Assembly: GCA_905221605.1 (NCBI GenBank)
Contig: CAJNDS010000014.1
Location: 853,920-917,919 of the forward strand
Source of the DNA: Symbiodinium natans
Taxonomy: Eukaryota > Sar > Dinophyceae > Suessiales > Symbiodiniaceae
Direction: 5' to 3'
Length of the DNA: 64,000 nt
Shown: positions 1 through 10,734 of the stretch, in pieces
Layout of the letters: each line of letters starts with the position of its first letter
How positions within the stretch are numbered: position 1 is the first letter of the stretch
Notes under the pieces: model-generated
What the model was told of the DNA's origin: nothing
Databases searched by the model: none
What the model saw: only the letters and a program-made list of their open reading frames with translations
Position numbers and translations under genes: made by a program

Positions 1-180
1 AACTAGTTGAAAAAAAAGTATGAATCCGATGAAAATATAGAGGGAATGATAGAAACCAAGAAAACGAACCAAATAGGGTTTTCCCTAGGACAAACTAAGG
101 AAAAGCAACGTACGCTTTGACGTTTGACGAAATCCGTCCAAAATGTAATCAGAAGAGGGTTTCCTTAGGAAAAACGAACG
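1..180. repeat. ~70-bp A-rich tandem-type repeat, left copies
   Basis: This stretch contains the module CCGTCCAAAATGTAA followed by AGGGTTTTCC-like and AAAACCTC-like segments. The same module recurs at about 810-945 on the other side of the G/C hairpin repeat, so the two repeats are interleaved. No coding potential is evident. The copy at the window edge is cut. Confidence 0.6.
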
Positions 181-184
181 AAAA

Positions 185-800
185 CCTCGTTTTTTTCAAG
201 CCGTGCAGAGCGTGCTTCAAAGCCCAAGAAACTTGTTGACACCCGTCATGTGAGCAGGGTGTTTGCAAATGGGGGGGGGGGGCTGTGTTTTCCCCCAACC
301 CCCCCCCCGCTTCTTTTAAGTCGTACCAAGCGTGCTTCAAAGCCCAAGAAACTAGTTGAAAAGCATCGTGTGAGCATTGTGTTTGCAAATGGGGGGGGCT
401 GCGCCCCCCCCAACCCCCCCGCTTTTTTTTGTTTTTTAAGCCGTGCAGAGCGCGCTTCAAAGCCCAAGAAACTTGTTGACACCCATCATGTGAGCAGGGT
501 GTTTGCAAATGGGGGGTGGCTGCGCCCCCCCCCAACCCCCCCTGCTTCTTTTAAGCCGTACCAAGCGTGCTTCCCAACCCAAGAAACTAGTTGAAAAACA
601 TCGTGTGAGCATTGCAAATGGGGGGGGCTGCGCCCCCCCCAACCCCCCCGCTTCTTTTAAGCTGTACCAAGCGTGCTTCAAAGCCCAAGAAACTAGTTGA
701 AAAACATCGTGTGTGCATTGTGTTTGCAAATGGGGGGGGCTGCGCCCCCCCCAACCCCCCCGCTTTTTTTAAGCCGTGCAGAGCGTGCTTCAACCTAAGG
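185..800. repeat. ~105-120-bp tandem repeat with G7/C7 hairpins
   Basis: About five to six units carry the marker CTTCAAAGCCCAAGAAACT (near 215, 335, 455, 570, 678) followed by GAGCATTGTGTTTGCAAATG. Each unit ends in a G7-8 run, CTGCG and a C7-8 run, which together form a self-complementary hairpin. Open frames across it on both strands arise from the repeat and are not genes. Diverged copies lie near 39.8-39.95 kb and 60.34-60.48 kb in reverse orientation, so the family is dispersed as well as tandem. Confidence 0.8.
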
Positions 801-950
801 GAAATTACAGGAAATCCGTCCAAAATGTAAAAAAATAGGTTTTTCCCTATGAAAAACCAACGAAAACCTCAGGGAAATGACAGAAAATCCGTCCAAAATG
901 TAAGGAAAGTAGGGTTTTTCCTAGAGAAAACCAAGGAAATCGACCAAAAA
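790..950. repeat. ~70-bp A-rich repeat, right copies
   Basis: Two consecutive copies of the CCGTCCAAAATGTAA module (starting near 818 and 891) match the module at about 133. They close the repeat patch and run into poly-A tracts at about 945-1000. Confidence 0.6.
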
Positions 951-1420
951 AAAAAAAAAAAGGCCCCAAAAAAAAAAAAAAAAAAGACCCAAAAAAAAAC
1001 TCCACCCGTTTATGACCTCTCTATCCTGTCTCTAAACCCTAAACCCTAGACCCTAAACCCTTATACAAACCTTTAAGCATATGTGACCCTGTACCACATT
1101 CCCTAAGGCAAATCCTTGAACTCTCAAGCTTAAGGCCCTACCGCCCAAAACGCCAACACTAGATGCAAGTCGGTGATTTTGACCGAAACCCTGTACCCTG
1201 TACCCTATACCCTGTACCCCAAAACCCTAAATCTAAACCCTAAACCCGTAAGCCCCATATCTCAGAAGCCCCTGAAGCCCGAAACCCACTTCGAGCGTCG
1301 GGGGACCTTTGGTAATTAGCAAGTGGTTATGAAGTGGGTAAAACAGTAGGAGAACCCCAATTAGGGTCGCCCTTGCAGCACGTAGAGCTCTACTTTATAC
1401 CTACTTACTCAGTCCCCCGA

Positions 1421-1755
1421 CCGAAACCCCAAACCCCAAACCCCAAACCCCAAACCCCAAACCCCAAACCCCAAACCCCAAACCCCAAACCCCAAACCCC
1501 AAACCCCAACCCCCAAACCCCAAACCCCAAACCCCAAACCCCAAACCCCAAACCCCAAACCCCAAACCCCAAACCCCAAACCCCAAACCCCAAACCCCAA
1601 AGCCCAAAGCCCAAAGCCCAAAGCCCAAAGCCCAAAGCCCAAAGCCCAAAGCCCAAAGCCCAAAGCCCAAACCCCAAACCCCAAACCCCAAACCCTAAAC
1701 CCCAAACCCGAAACCCCAAACCCTAAACCCTAAACCCCAAACCCTAAACCCTGAA
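1421..1755. repeat. Variant telomere-like array (TTTGGGG / CCCAAAG)
   Basis: A run of about 25 units of CCCCAAA (TTTGGGG on the other strand) is interrupted at about 1,600-1,670 by about ten units of CCCAAAG, and then grades into CCCTAAA. The homogeneous blocks of single-base variants suggest local expansion of mutated telomeric units. The three overlapping minus frames rich in Gly/Phe/Trp/Leu are translations of this repeat. Confidence 0.85.
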
Positions 1756-2109
1756 GCCACCGAAGCCCGAAGGCAGTTCTTGAGACGCTCCTCCTGGAAG
1801 CCCAGAAGCGGGGCCCCGGTGCTGGAGAGGTCTACAGGCCCTCCGAGGCGGGAGCACGGCTCATCCCCAAACCCTAAGCCCTAAGCCCTAAGCCCTAAAG
1901 CCTAAACCCTAAACCCTAAACCCTAAACCCTAAACCCTAAACCCTAAACCCTGCACCCTAGACCGTAAACCCTAAACCTCAAACCCTAAACCCTAAAAAA
2001 ACCCAATTAAGCCTTTTGATAAGTTTAGTGGGTTGGGCTAGGCTTCTCTGCTTTTGGGGTTTGAGGGTTTGGGGATTTGGAGTCCGGGTGGAGGGCCGTC
2101 GGTCTTGAG

Positions 2110-2248
2110 GTTCGGGTTTAGGGTTTAGGGTTTAGGGTTTAGGGTTTAGGGTTTAGGGTTTAGGGTTTAGGGTTTAGGGTTTAGGGTTTAGGGTTTAGGG
2201 TTTAGGGTTTAGGGTTTAGGGTTTAGGGTTTAGGGTTTAGGGTTAGAC
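2110..2248 (+). repeat. TTTAGGG array (~19 units)
   Basis: Nearly perfect TTTAGGG units on the plus strand. The opposite orientation (CCCTAAA) lies both upstream (1,866-2,000) and downstream (2,465-2,720). Confidence 0.9.
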
Positions 2249-2464
2249 CAGAAGGGCCGAATCGGTGAAGTGAGTTCGAGGTTTAGGGTTTTGGCGTTGG
2301 TTTTGCGGTGAGAAATGTCGGGTCAAGGCTTTAGGCCTCGAGGTTTGGGGGTGTGGAATTGAGCTTCGGGGTTGAGGGCTATGAGGCTCATTTTTTCCGG
2401 GTCCTGTGCGTACTTGAGCAAGACATAGAGGCGAACCCTGAACCCTAAAGCCTAAAGCCTGAAG

Positions 2465-2720
2465 CCTAAGGCCGAAACCCTAAACCCTAAACCCTAAACC
2501 CTAAACCCTAAACCCTAAACCCTAAACCCTAAACCCTAAACCCTAAACCCTAAACCCTAAACCCTAAACCTAAACCCTAAACCCTAGACCCTAAACCCTA
2601 AACCCTAAACCCTAGACCAAACCCTAGACCCTAGACCCTAAACCCTAAACCCTAAACCCCAAACCCTGAACCCTAAACCCTAGACCCTAAACCCCAAACC
2701 CTAGACCCTAAATCTACTTT
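2465..2720 (-). repeat. CCCTAAA array with CCCTAGA variants
   Basis: The first ~130 bp are near-perfect CCCTAAA units. The second half carries scattered CCCTAGA variants, indicating decay of an old array. Confidence 0.88.
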
Positions 2721-3257
2721 CCACAGAACTTGTGCGAAGAGGCCAAGGCCCCTGTGCCAGCGCCTGGTTGCGCCGAAACGAACTTCTTCATTCAGAACGT
2801 GCAGCATCTCCAGGACATAGAGTCTGTTCTACTTGCTGACTCTTAGCCTGGAATGAAGGAAGGAGGTACCCTATAGAATCATTTATGAATATGAGGGGTG
2901 TCGGTCGATGACCTATACCCCTCCGAAGAACCAGCATGTTGTAGTAGGTTTAGGGTTTAGGGTTTTTGGGCTTAGGGTTTAGGCTTTTAAGGTTTAAAAT
3001 CTAGGGTTTAGGGTTTAGGGTTTAGAGTTTAGGGTTAAGGGTTTAAAACTTAGGGTTTAGGGTTTAGGCCTTGGGGTCGCTGTAGATTTCTTAGTACATT
3101 AGCACATGTTTGCATATTGTTCTTGACAAATGTATGTCTGCACATTACATAGTACATATTTCGATGCCTTAGTACACTGTGTGCAGATTGCATTCTTGTA
3201 TATCTCAGCACATTCTGGTGCATTAGTATCTTGTATTCTAGTTCCTGGGAACCCCTC

Positions 3258-3387
3258 AACCCTAAACCCTAAACCCTAAGCCCTAAGCCCTAAACCCTAA
3301 ACCCTAAACCCTAAACCCTAAACCCTAAACCCTAAACCCTAAACCCTAAACCCTAAACCCTACACCCTAAACCCTAAACCCTAAACG
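3258..3387 (-). repeat. CCCTAAA array
   Basis: About 18 units, mostly perfect, with CCCTAAG variants at the left edge. Confidence 0.88.
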
Positions 3388-3444
3388 TCCAGTACGCCCA
3401 AGACCGAACTGTGCTTGTATAGGGTTCACTGCTCGGCATTCAAG

Positions 3445-3590
3445 CCCTAAGGGTCCATGTACCTATATAGTACATACTTGGGCCTTAAAGGGGTTTAGGG
3501 TTTAGGGTTTAGGGTTTAGGGTTTAGGGTTTAGGGTTTAGGTAGCTTCAGAGCCCAAGTATATACTATGTAGGTACATGGACCCTTAGGG
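3445..3590. repeat. 39-bp inverted repeat flanking a TTTAGGG block
   Basis: The left arm at 3,445-3,483 (begins CCCTAAGGGTCCATGTACCT) and the right arm at 3,552-3,590 are reverse complements over 39 bp with about two mismatches. Between them lie about eight TTTAGGG units (3,491-3,540) and short linkers. The whole can fold as a hairpin with a telomeric loop. I see no clear target-site duplication outside the arms. Confidence 0.8.
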
Positions 3591-4194
3591 AGACTCACCT
3601 TTCAACGTTGCGAATTACGCCGCTGATGTATGATGGTGATTTCTTTGCGTTCTATGGCACACGGTTTCCATGCTGCTGTGCCAGTTGCACGTGGTCTGCA
3701 CGCCTTAGTGGCTACTTCTGTCGATGAAAAACTACGACCGAGCTTTGTTGTTTGATTGCTCTTGTAACCTAAACCCTAAACCCCAAACCTAAAGCCCGAA
3801 CCCCTGCACCATAAACCCGAACATGCACCAATCCTAGGTTTTCCTACAAGCCCCGAGCCTGCAACTCTGAACCCCAAAACCCTTGTGGTCCTCTTCGCAC
3901 CTGTAGCATGTAGGGTTTCACTTTGGGCTTAGCGTCTAAGAATTGCCTGATGCTCAAACCGCTTCCAAGCACTGTGCCCCCTTGAGGCCCTCAAGGCCCC
4001 CTTGCGGTTTAGGGTTTAGGGTTTGGGGTTTAGGGTTTAGGGTTTAGGGTTTAGGGGTCAGTCTTTCATGGCGTAGCCCAACAGGCCCAACAGGCTCTGA
4101 TTTGCTCTGATTTGGGTGGTGGCCTGTGCTTCATGCGTCTTCTCATCGATGTAAGCTCTCGCCAGGAGATCTTCTTCCACTGCTCGACAAGACG

Positions 4195-4400
4195 CCCTAA
4201 ACCCTAAACCCCAAACCCCAAGCCCCAAACCTTAAACCCAAACCCTAAACCCTAAACCCTAAACCCTAAACCCTAAACCCTAAACCCTAAACCTTAAACC
4301 CGAAACCCGAAACCCTAAACCCTAAACCCTAAACCCTAAACCCCAAACCCTGAACCCTGAACCCTAAACCCTAAACCCTAAATCCTAAGCCCTAAACTCA
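4195..4400 (-). repeat. CCCTAAA array, degenerate edges
   Basis: A CCCTAAA array with CCCGAAA and CCCTGAA variants. It faces a TTTAGGG block at 4,005-4,055 and another at 4,490-4,707. Confidence 0.85.
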
Positions 4401-4489
4401 AACATGGCTGCCAGGATCCGGTGCCTGCGTCTGTGTTGCCAGTCACGCGATCCCCTGGCGAGGAGCCGTGGAGCGCATTCATTCCAGCT

Positions 4490-4707
4490 GTTAGGGTTTA
4501 GCAGTGTGTAGGGCCTAGGAGGTAGGGTTTAGGGCTTAGGGCTTAGGAAGTGTTGTTTAGGGCTTAGGGGTGAGGGTTTAGGGGTGAGGGTTTAGGGTTT
4601 AGGGTTTAGGGTTTAGGGTTTAGGGTTTTAGGGTTTTAGGGTTTAGGGTTTAGGGTTTAGGGTTTAGGCTTTAGGGTTTGGGGTTTCAGGGTTTAGGGTT
4701 TAGGGTG
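4490..4707 (+). repeat. TTTAGGG array, degenerate
   Basis: TTTAGGG units with GCTTAGGG and TTTTAGGG length variants. A G9 run lies just to the right, at about 4,755. Confidence 0.85.
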
Positions 4708-5010
4708 ATGTGTACCGCATAGCGTAACAGTTTTCACAGATTATGTTGACGGGAGGGGGGGGGGGTTCGAGAATCAGCTGCTAAGTAGCTACTACTCTAA
4801 GAAGAACGACAACTTTGCGATGGAACCAAGCTCCTGCCCGTAAGTCCTAAATCCTCGGTCCTTTTCTCACCAGCGCAAACGAGCTCTCAGCCCTGAAGCT
4901 CTGCAGCCCTACAAGCCGAACACTAGAACTCAAAGCCCAGAAGCCCTAAAACCCCTGAAGCCCTATATAACCCTACACTACACCCCGAACTTCAATAAAG
5001 TGGAGCAGGG

Positions 5011-5108
5011 AAGGGTTTAGGGTTTAGGGTTTAGGGTTTAGGGTTTAGGGTTTGGGGTTTAGGGTTTAGGGTTTAGGGTTTTGGGTTTTGGGTTTAGGGT
5101 TTAGGGTT
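5011..5108 (+). repeat. TTTAGGG array
   Basis: About 14 units with TTTTGGG variants. The block is followed by a poly-C run of about 21 at 5,140-5,160 and a duplicated phrase, CCACTCCAGTATTC-like, on either side of that run. Confidence 0.85.
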
Positions 5109-5217
5109 AATCCACCCCAGTATTCTCTAAATCCTACACCCCCCCCCCCCCCCCCCCGCCCCCCAATCCACTCCAGTATTCCCTAAACCCTACACCCTAA
5201 CACTTTGCAGGCCCATC

Positions 5218-5456
5218 CCTTAAACCCTAAACCCTAAACCCTAAACCCTAAACCCTAAACCCTAAACCCTAAACCCTAAACCCTAAACCCTAAACCCTAA
5301 ACCCTAAACCCTAAACCCTAAACCCTAAACCCTAAACCCTAAACCTAAACCCTAAACCCTAAACCCTAAACCCTAAACCCTAAACCCTAAACCCTAAACC
5401 CTAAACCCTAAACCCTAAACCCTAAACCCTAAACCCTAAACCCTAAACCCTAAACC
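5218..5456 (-). repeat. Longest near-perfect CCCTAAA array (~34 units)
   Basis: An uninterrupted CCCTAAA run of about 238 bp with a single one-base deletion near 5,342. Its homogeneity, against the degenerate neighbours, suggests it is the youngest telomeric insertion or expansion in the zone. Confidence 0.92.
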
Positions 5457-5540
5457 TGTGGTCAACACTCAGGACTCTTCCAAAAGCAGCGCGCCTGCCC
5501 GGAATGTCAGCCGGCACAGCTCCAGAGCTTTGGCATGACT

Positions 5541-5630
5541 GGGTTTAGGGTTTAGGGTTTAGGGTTTAGGGTTTAGGGTTTAGGGTTTAGGGTTTAGGGT
5601 TTAGGGTTTGGGGGCTTAGGGTTTAGGATT
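5541..5630 (+). repeat. TTTAGGG array
   Basis: About 11 units. Together with 5,218-5,456 it forms an inverted pair of telomeric arrays around an 85-bp island. Confidence 0.87.
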
Positions 5631-5937
5631 CAGCTCACTTGATGAACGCCGTTAAGCCTTACCCTCAACCGCCGTAGACATCCCCAATGCCCCACCCTAC
5701 AACCCTAAACCCTAAACCCTGAACCCTAAACCCCAAAAACTTGACAGACTCCATGGCTGACCCCGAACCCCTGAACCTTTGGGTTTCGGGTTTAGGGTTT
5801 AGGGGGCTAGGCTTTAGGGTTGTTCCTACACCCTCAGTCCTTCAGACCATGACTGCCACGTGACTCTATCCAGGCTTACACCTGGGACCTGTGGACACCG
5901 GCGACACCGGCGACGCCATGATATAGCCAGGGTCTTG

Positions 5938-6042
5938 TTGGGTTTAGGGTTTAGGGTTCAGGGTTTAGGGTTTGGGGTTTAGGGTTTAGGGTTTAGGGTT
6001 TAGGGTTTAGGGTTTAGGGTTTAGGGTTTAGGATGCAGGGTG
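5938..6042 (+). repeat. TTTAGGG array
   Basis: About 15 units with one TTTGGGG. A more degenerate block follows at 6,183-6,325. Confidence 0.86.
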
Positions 6043-6770
6043 CAGGGTTGTCGTGAAGACTCTGGAAGTACAGCCTCTAGGCCTTCAGCGCAAAGTCCAG
6101 AAACACAACGCGAAATACAGGCACGTCCTTTTTTGTCTCACCCTCCGACATTTCGCAGACCGCACTCTGAGATTCCGGTGGTTGGGGTTTAGGGTTTGGG
6201 GTTTAGGGTTTAGGGTTTATAGGGTTTAGGCTTTAGGATTTGGGGTTTAGGGTTTATGGTTTAGGGGTTAGGGTTAGGGGTTACGGGTTAGGGATTAGGG
6301 TTTAGGGGTCAGGGTTTAGGGACTAGGAGCTGTGCGCCTCAGCCGTAAGCCCACGCTGCAAAGAGAGCCCCTCCGACCCTAGAGAGCTTCAAAATCTCCG
6401 AGCTTTGCGAAATGTCTTTGTTAAGCCGGCTCCGTCGCTTGGCTGCTCACCCACGTCTTGTTCATCCGGCAACCGGAGAAACAAACGCTTCCCTCGAAGT
6501 TGCTTCTGGGTAGCCCAGTGGTACACTTTTTCCCTCTCTTTTTTTGGTTCAAGGTTCCCTTGTAAAGTGACGAACCCCAAGAAGGGTGCCCTTGTCATAA
6601 CTTGGTTACTGGGTTACCACGGCTCCGAATACTGCTAGAGCATAGACGATTGCCGGCTTCATCCCCTCGTAATTCCTAAATCAGCATCATGTAAGGCGAC
6701 CCCCCCAAAAAAACCGTGGCATTGCTCTTAAGACATTGATGTTCCCCCTGTACGGCCCCAGCCCGAAGAT

Positions 6771-6878
6771 GTTGACACCCTAGACACCCTAGACACCCTA
6801 GACACCCTAGACAGCCTAGACACCCTAGACACCCTAGACACCCTAGACACCCTAGACAGCCTAGACACCCTAGACACC
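6771..6878. repeat. 9-bp TAGACACCC tandem repeat
   Basis: About eleven to twelve copies of TAGACACCC (one variant TAGACAGCC recurs twice) run directly into CCCTAAA units. The 9-mer could have arisen by insertion of two bases into a telomere-like CCCTAGA unit. It is a distinct, expanded derivative. Confidence 0.88.
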
Positions 6879-7052
6879 CTAAACCCTAAGCCCTAAGCCC
6901 TAAGCCCTAAACCCTAAATCCTAAACCGTAAACCCTAAGCCCTAAACCCTAAACCCTAAACCCTAAACCCTAAACCCTAAACCCTAAGCCCTAAACCCTA
7001 GACCCTAAACCCTAAACCCTAAACCCTAGACCCTAAACCCTAAACCCTAAAC
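6879..7052 (-). repeat. CCCTAAA array with CCCTAAG variants
   Basis: Telomeric units directly abutting the 9-bp repeat. A further degenerate CCCTAAA series continues at 7,127-7,260 and 7,280-7,397. Confidence 0.85.
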
Positions 7053-7463
7053 CCTCATGTCTTGACCCGCGCTGGCCCGTGCAAGCTGAGGGGCGGGACC
7101 GGAATCTTGCCAGGGCTTAGGGTTTGCCCTAAACCCCTAGCCCTGAACCCTAAACCCTCAACCCCTAACCCTAAACCCTAAACCCTAAACCCTACACCCC
7201 AAGCCGCAAACCCCAAGCCGCAAACCCCAAACCCCAAACCCCAAACCGCAGCCCTACACTCTCGCAAATCTTAAGGGCGCAAGGCCTAAACCTTAAACCC
7301 TAAACCCTAAACCTAAACCCTAAACCCTAAACCCTAACCCTAAACCCTAAACCCTAAACCCTAAACCCTAAACCCTAAACCCTAAACCCTAAACCCTCAA
7401 CTAAGCGACATAGAGTCCCAACCTCAAACCCGAAACCCAGGCTTCCAAGCCGACATCGCCGTC

Positions 7464-7534
7464 GGGTTTAGGGTTTAGGGTTTAGGGTTTTGGGTTTTGG
7501 GTTTAGGGTTTAGGGTTTAGGGTTTAGGGTTTAG
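7464..7534 (+). repeat. TTTAGGG array
   Basis: About ten units with TTTTGGG variants, followed by a non-repetitive island to 7,715 in which I see no gene. Confidence 0.85.
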
Positions 7535-7719
7535 CGCCCAGCATCATAATCCTGCACTCCAATTCAAACAACTCCGCGGCGCCATGTCGAAGTTTCTTTG
7601 GTGCGTGAGCGCGCTGGCGGTGTTCACAATGCTGCACGTCATGCTGATGACCACGGCTGTGCTACATCTCGGGAGCACGACGCTCGGTAGATCTTCCCTT
7701 AGGCCAAAAGAGCCCAAAA

Positions 7720-7836
7720 ACCCTAAACCCTAAACCCTAAACCCTAAACCCTAAACCCTAAACCCTAAACCCTAAACCCTAAACCCTAAACCCTAAACCC
7801 TAAACCCTAAACCCTAAACCCTAAACCCTAAACCTA
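7720..7836 (-). repeat. CCCTAAA array
   Basis: About 16 near-perfect units. Confidence 0.9.
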
Positions 7837-7977
7837 AAATAGGAAGGCCTTTCAAAACCCGTAAAAACGAGTTTTGGAGCCTTAGGGCTTGACTTGAGCC
7901 ACGTAAAGCGTGAAGCCGTGCCCATGAAAGTCTCAGAGCCCCTCCCAATTAATCTAGGGGCTTGTATGGGTCGAGGG

Positions 7978-8082
7978 CTTAGGGTTGAGGGTTTAGGGTT
8001 TAGGGTTTAGGGTGCAGTGTTTAGGGTTTAGGGTTTAGGGTTTAGGGTTTAGGGTTTAGGGTTTAGGGTTTAGGGTTTAGGA
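7978..8082 (+). repeat. TTTAGGG array
   Basis: About 14 units with one interruption at about 8,014. The island 8,083-8,690 to its right is rich in degenerate CCCTTAGAA-like and AACCCT phrases and holds no gene. Confidence 0.85.
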
Positions 8083-9411
8083 CGGATAGATGAGAGATAG
8101 ACCGGTAGACCAAATGCACGAATTTCAGGCCGACGTCGTTAGGGTTCGCCATGTCACACGCGTTTGTGAAATAACATACCATGCGCAACCCGAAGCCCTG
8201 AGGGCTGAACCCCCAAGCCCGCTAATCCCCCAAAGCTTTTGCGCCCCTTAAATCCCTCAAGCCCTCCCTTAACCCTAAACCCAAAACCCAAAACCCCTCA
8301 TCCTCCAACCCCTCATCCTCCAACCCTGAAACAAACCCCTCAAAGCCCTTAAGAGCTCGTCAGGGCCCTGAGCTCACGTTCAAAGCCTTGCAACCTTGGA
8401 CAAGCGTTGCCAAAAATCACCTTGGAAACCCTTGAAAAACCCTGAAAGACCTTCAAGATCCTTAGAAGCCTTTAAAACCCTTAGAAAGCCTAAAAACCTT
8501 CAAGCAGAACCTTTAAAACTTGCAGAAACCTGTGGAAAAGCCCAGAGCTCGCAATAACAGTCCCCTCTAAAACCCTTAGAAGCCCACAGCAAAGACACCC
8601 TTGGAGTCCCTTCAAGTCAGGACCTTAGAAGCACGTAGAGAAACCCTTTAACAAGTTTTAGAAACCCTCAGAAAGCCACTGAGCTCATAGCCCTAAACCC
8701 TAAACCCTAAACCCTAAGCCCTGAACCCTAAACCCTAAACTTCCTAAACCCTAAATTCCCACCCGGCCTGCTTAGGCCGTACCCACCCTTTTCTAGGGTG
8801 CCTGGACCCAGAAGATACCCGGCAGTGATGAACACCTTCACTGGATAAACAATGGGTGGAGCCATTGGAGAATGGTCGAATTCAGCCCTTTGGGCTGAGC
8901 CTTGCTTTAGGACCACTGAAGTGGTGCCTTATATTTACAAAGGGAACCCCATGATCCTCCTCTTGATGAGAACACCCTAAAGCCGAGGGCAAAAGCCTTC
9001 GGTGGTGGGGGGGTACCCCCCAGAGCCCAAAACAGGGTTTTTTGGCCCCCGAGACCCCCTGGCCTTCCTGACCCCCCTCTGACGCCCTTTGGCCTGCCCC
9101 TCCCCCTGCCCTCCCCCCTGCCCCGCCCTGCCCCCCCCCCCTCCCCCTGCCCTCCACCCCCCCCCCCCCCCCCCTCGACTCGTTCTCATGGTGGGAATGG
9201 AGGGCGACAGCCCTAAACCCTAAAAGGTAGTGGTTTGGGTGGTGGCCTGTGAAAGCTCACAGCGGGTGGGGAGAAAGAACCCAGCACCAATGAAATTGTT
9301 GGATTACATTGAAAACAGATGCCTTCGCGTGACATGCCGCCCCCCCACACCCCCTGGGTGTGTAGGGGCGCCATTTACACATGGTACTTACTGCCGCTGC
9401 GCGGCGAGACG

Positions 9412-9508
9412 CCCTAAACCCTAAGCCTTAAACCCTAAACCCTAAACCCTAAACCCTAAACCCTAAACCCTAAACCCTAAACCCTAAACCCTAAACCCTA
9501 AACCCTAA
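9412..9508 (-). repeat. CCCTAAA array, last of the left zone
   Basis: About 13 units. This is the rightmost telomeric block before the G-rich tract; the next one is isolated at 31.5 kb. Confidence 0.88.
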
Positions 9509-9604
9509 ATTAAGAGCCTCCGGCTCAAGCCGCCGACCCCGCTGGAGCATAGTTGAGAGGTCTAAACCCGCTCGCATGGTTCGAAGATCATCCCGGCAGA
9601 GTTC

Positions 9605-9960
9605 TGTAAAACGTTTGGGGGGGTAGGGGGTAGCACCAGGACAGGGTTGGGGGGGGGGGGAGGGGGGTAAGAGGAGGGGGTGGGGTGGGGCTTGTGGGGG
9701 GGGGTGGGGGGGTGGGGGGGGGGGGTGGGGGGGGTGGGGTGGGGGCAGGGGGTGTGGGGGGGGTGGGCGGGGGGGTGGGGGGTGGGGGGGGTTGGGGGGG
9801 GGGTGGGGGGTGGGGGGGGGGTGGGGGGGGTGGAGGGGGTGGGGGGGGGTGGGGGGACGAATGCTGATGGTGAGCGCGCCCCTACCCCCCTGTGCTGAAC
9901 CGCGTTTTACGCTGTTGAGGGTGGCGCAGGGTTTCTGCCCCTACCCCCCCCCCCCGTTGT
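9605..9960. repeat. G-rich low-complexity tract (G-quadruplex-prone)
   Basis: Runs of G4-G10 punctuated by single T or A occupy about 9,610-9,865. A short mixed segment and a C13 run follow just before the large element begins. A similar G/T tract (18,085-18,163) separates the two large elements, and a G12 run follows the second. Gly/Val/Trp-rich frames here are artefacts. Confidence 0.85.
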
Positions 9961-9963
9961 GCA

Positions 9964-9993
9964 GCTTAAATAGGGTCTATTTGGAAGCTGGGA
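9964..9993. repeat. Left TIR, copy A
   Basis: Begins GCTTAAATAGGGTCTA. It is the exact reverse complement of 18,047-18,076 and identical to 18,170-18,199. Confidence 0.92.
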
Positions 9994-10095
9994 ATCGTAT
10001 TTACAAGAGGAAAACAGGCCCCAAAACGTATACTTATTCACAAGAGCCATGTTCCAAATAGACCCTATTTTAGGTCCTGTAGGGTTGCACAGACA

Positions 10096-10730
10096 GAATT
10101 TAATTCATTAAATTCATTAATTTCCACTTTCCCCCTGGAATTTAATGAATTTAATCAATTAATTCAATTAATTCATTTATTTCCAAAGGGGGGGTGGAAT
10201 TAATTGAATTAGTTGAATTAATTGAATTAATTGAATTAATTGAACCCCCCCTTTGGAAATAAATGAATTAATTGAATTAATTGAATTAATTGAATTAATT
10301 GAATTAATTGAATTAATTGAATTAATTGGAATTAATTCAATTAGTTCAATTAATTCCACCTCCCCTTTGGAAATAAATGAATTAATTGAATTAATTGAAT
10401 GAATAGAATTAATTGAATTAGTTGAATTATTTCGATTAATTCAATTAATTCAATTAATTCATTTATTTCCAAATGGGGGGGATTCCCCAGCCCCCACCCC
10501 TCCCCCCCCTTTGGAAATAAATGAATTAATTGAATTAATTGAATTAATTCAATTAATTCAATTAATTCAATTAATTCAATTAATTCAATTAATTCAATTA
10601 ATTCATTTATTTCCAAAGGGGGGGTGGAATTAATTGAATTATTTTAATTAATTGAATTAATTGAATTAATTCAATTAATTCAATTAATTCATTTATTTCC
10701 AAATGGGGGGGATTCCCCAGACCCCACCCC
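10096..10730. repeat. AT-rich 9-bp minisatellite palindromes, copy A block 1
   Basis: Runs of ATTAATTGA turn into runs of TCAATTAAT, each pair bracketed by CCTTTGGAAATAAATG on one side and its reverse complement on the other. Each bracketed unit is therefore one long palindrome of about 100-250 bp. Because the unit is 9 bp, open frames of Glu-Leu-Ile or Ile-Asn-Ser repeats appear; they are not genes. Confidence 0.9.
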
Positions 10731-10734
10731 CCCA

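Larger units (their letters stand above)
1021..9510. repeat. Subtelomere-like zone of strand-switching telomeric repeats
   Basis: Arrays of CCCTAAA and TTTAGGG, some perfect and some degenerate, alternate with islands of 50-500 bp of low-repeat sequence. Orientation changes at least a dozen times across the zone. The islands (for example 2,720-2,940, 3,600-3,770, 6,330-6,770, 7,540-7,715, 8,083-8,690, 8,750-9,410) hold no convincing gene: open frames are short, and most contain telomeric-repeat translation. TTTAGGG is the reported telomere unit in dinoflagellates, plants and several other protists. Neither window end is itself a telomere, so these arrays are interstitial. Confidence 0.9.

Noticed and set aside
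1334-1726. Pro/Lys/Asn-rich plus ORF and three Gly/Phe/Trp minus ORFs as genes
   Set aside because: They are direct translations of the CCCCAAA/CCCAAAG arrays in all frames.
1-9510. Eimeria or another apicomplexan with dispersed AAACCCT repeats as the source
   Set aside because: Such genomes also carry abundant CAG runs in genes, which are absent here. The one-directional gene block with GC-AG introns and the general repeat style fit a dinoflagellate better, though this is not proof.
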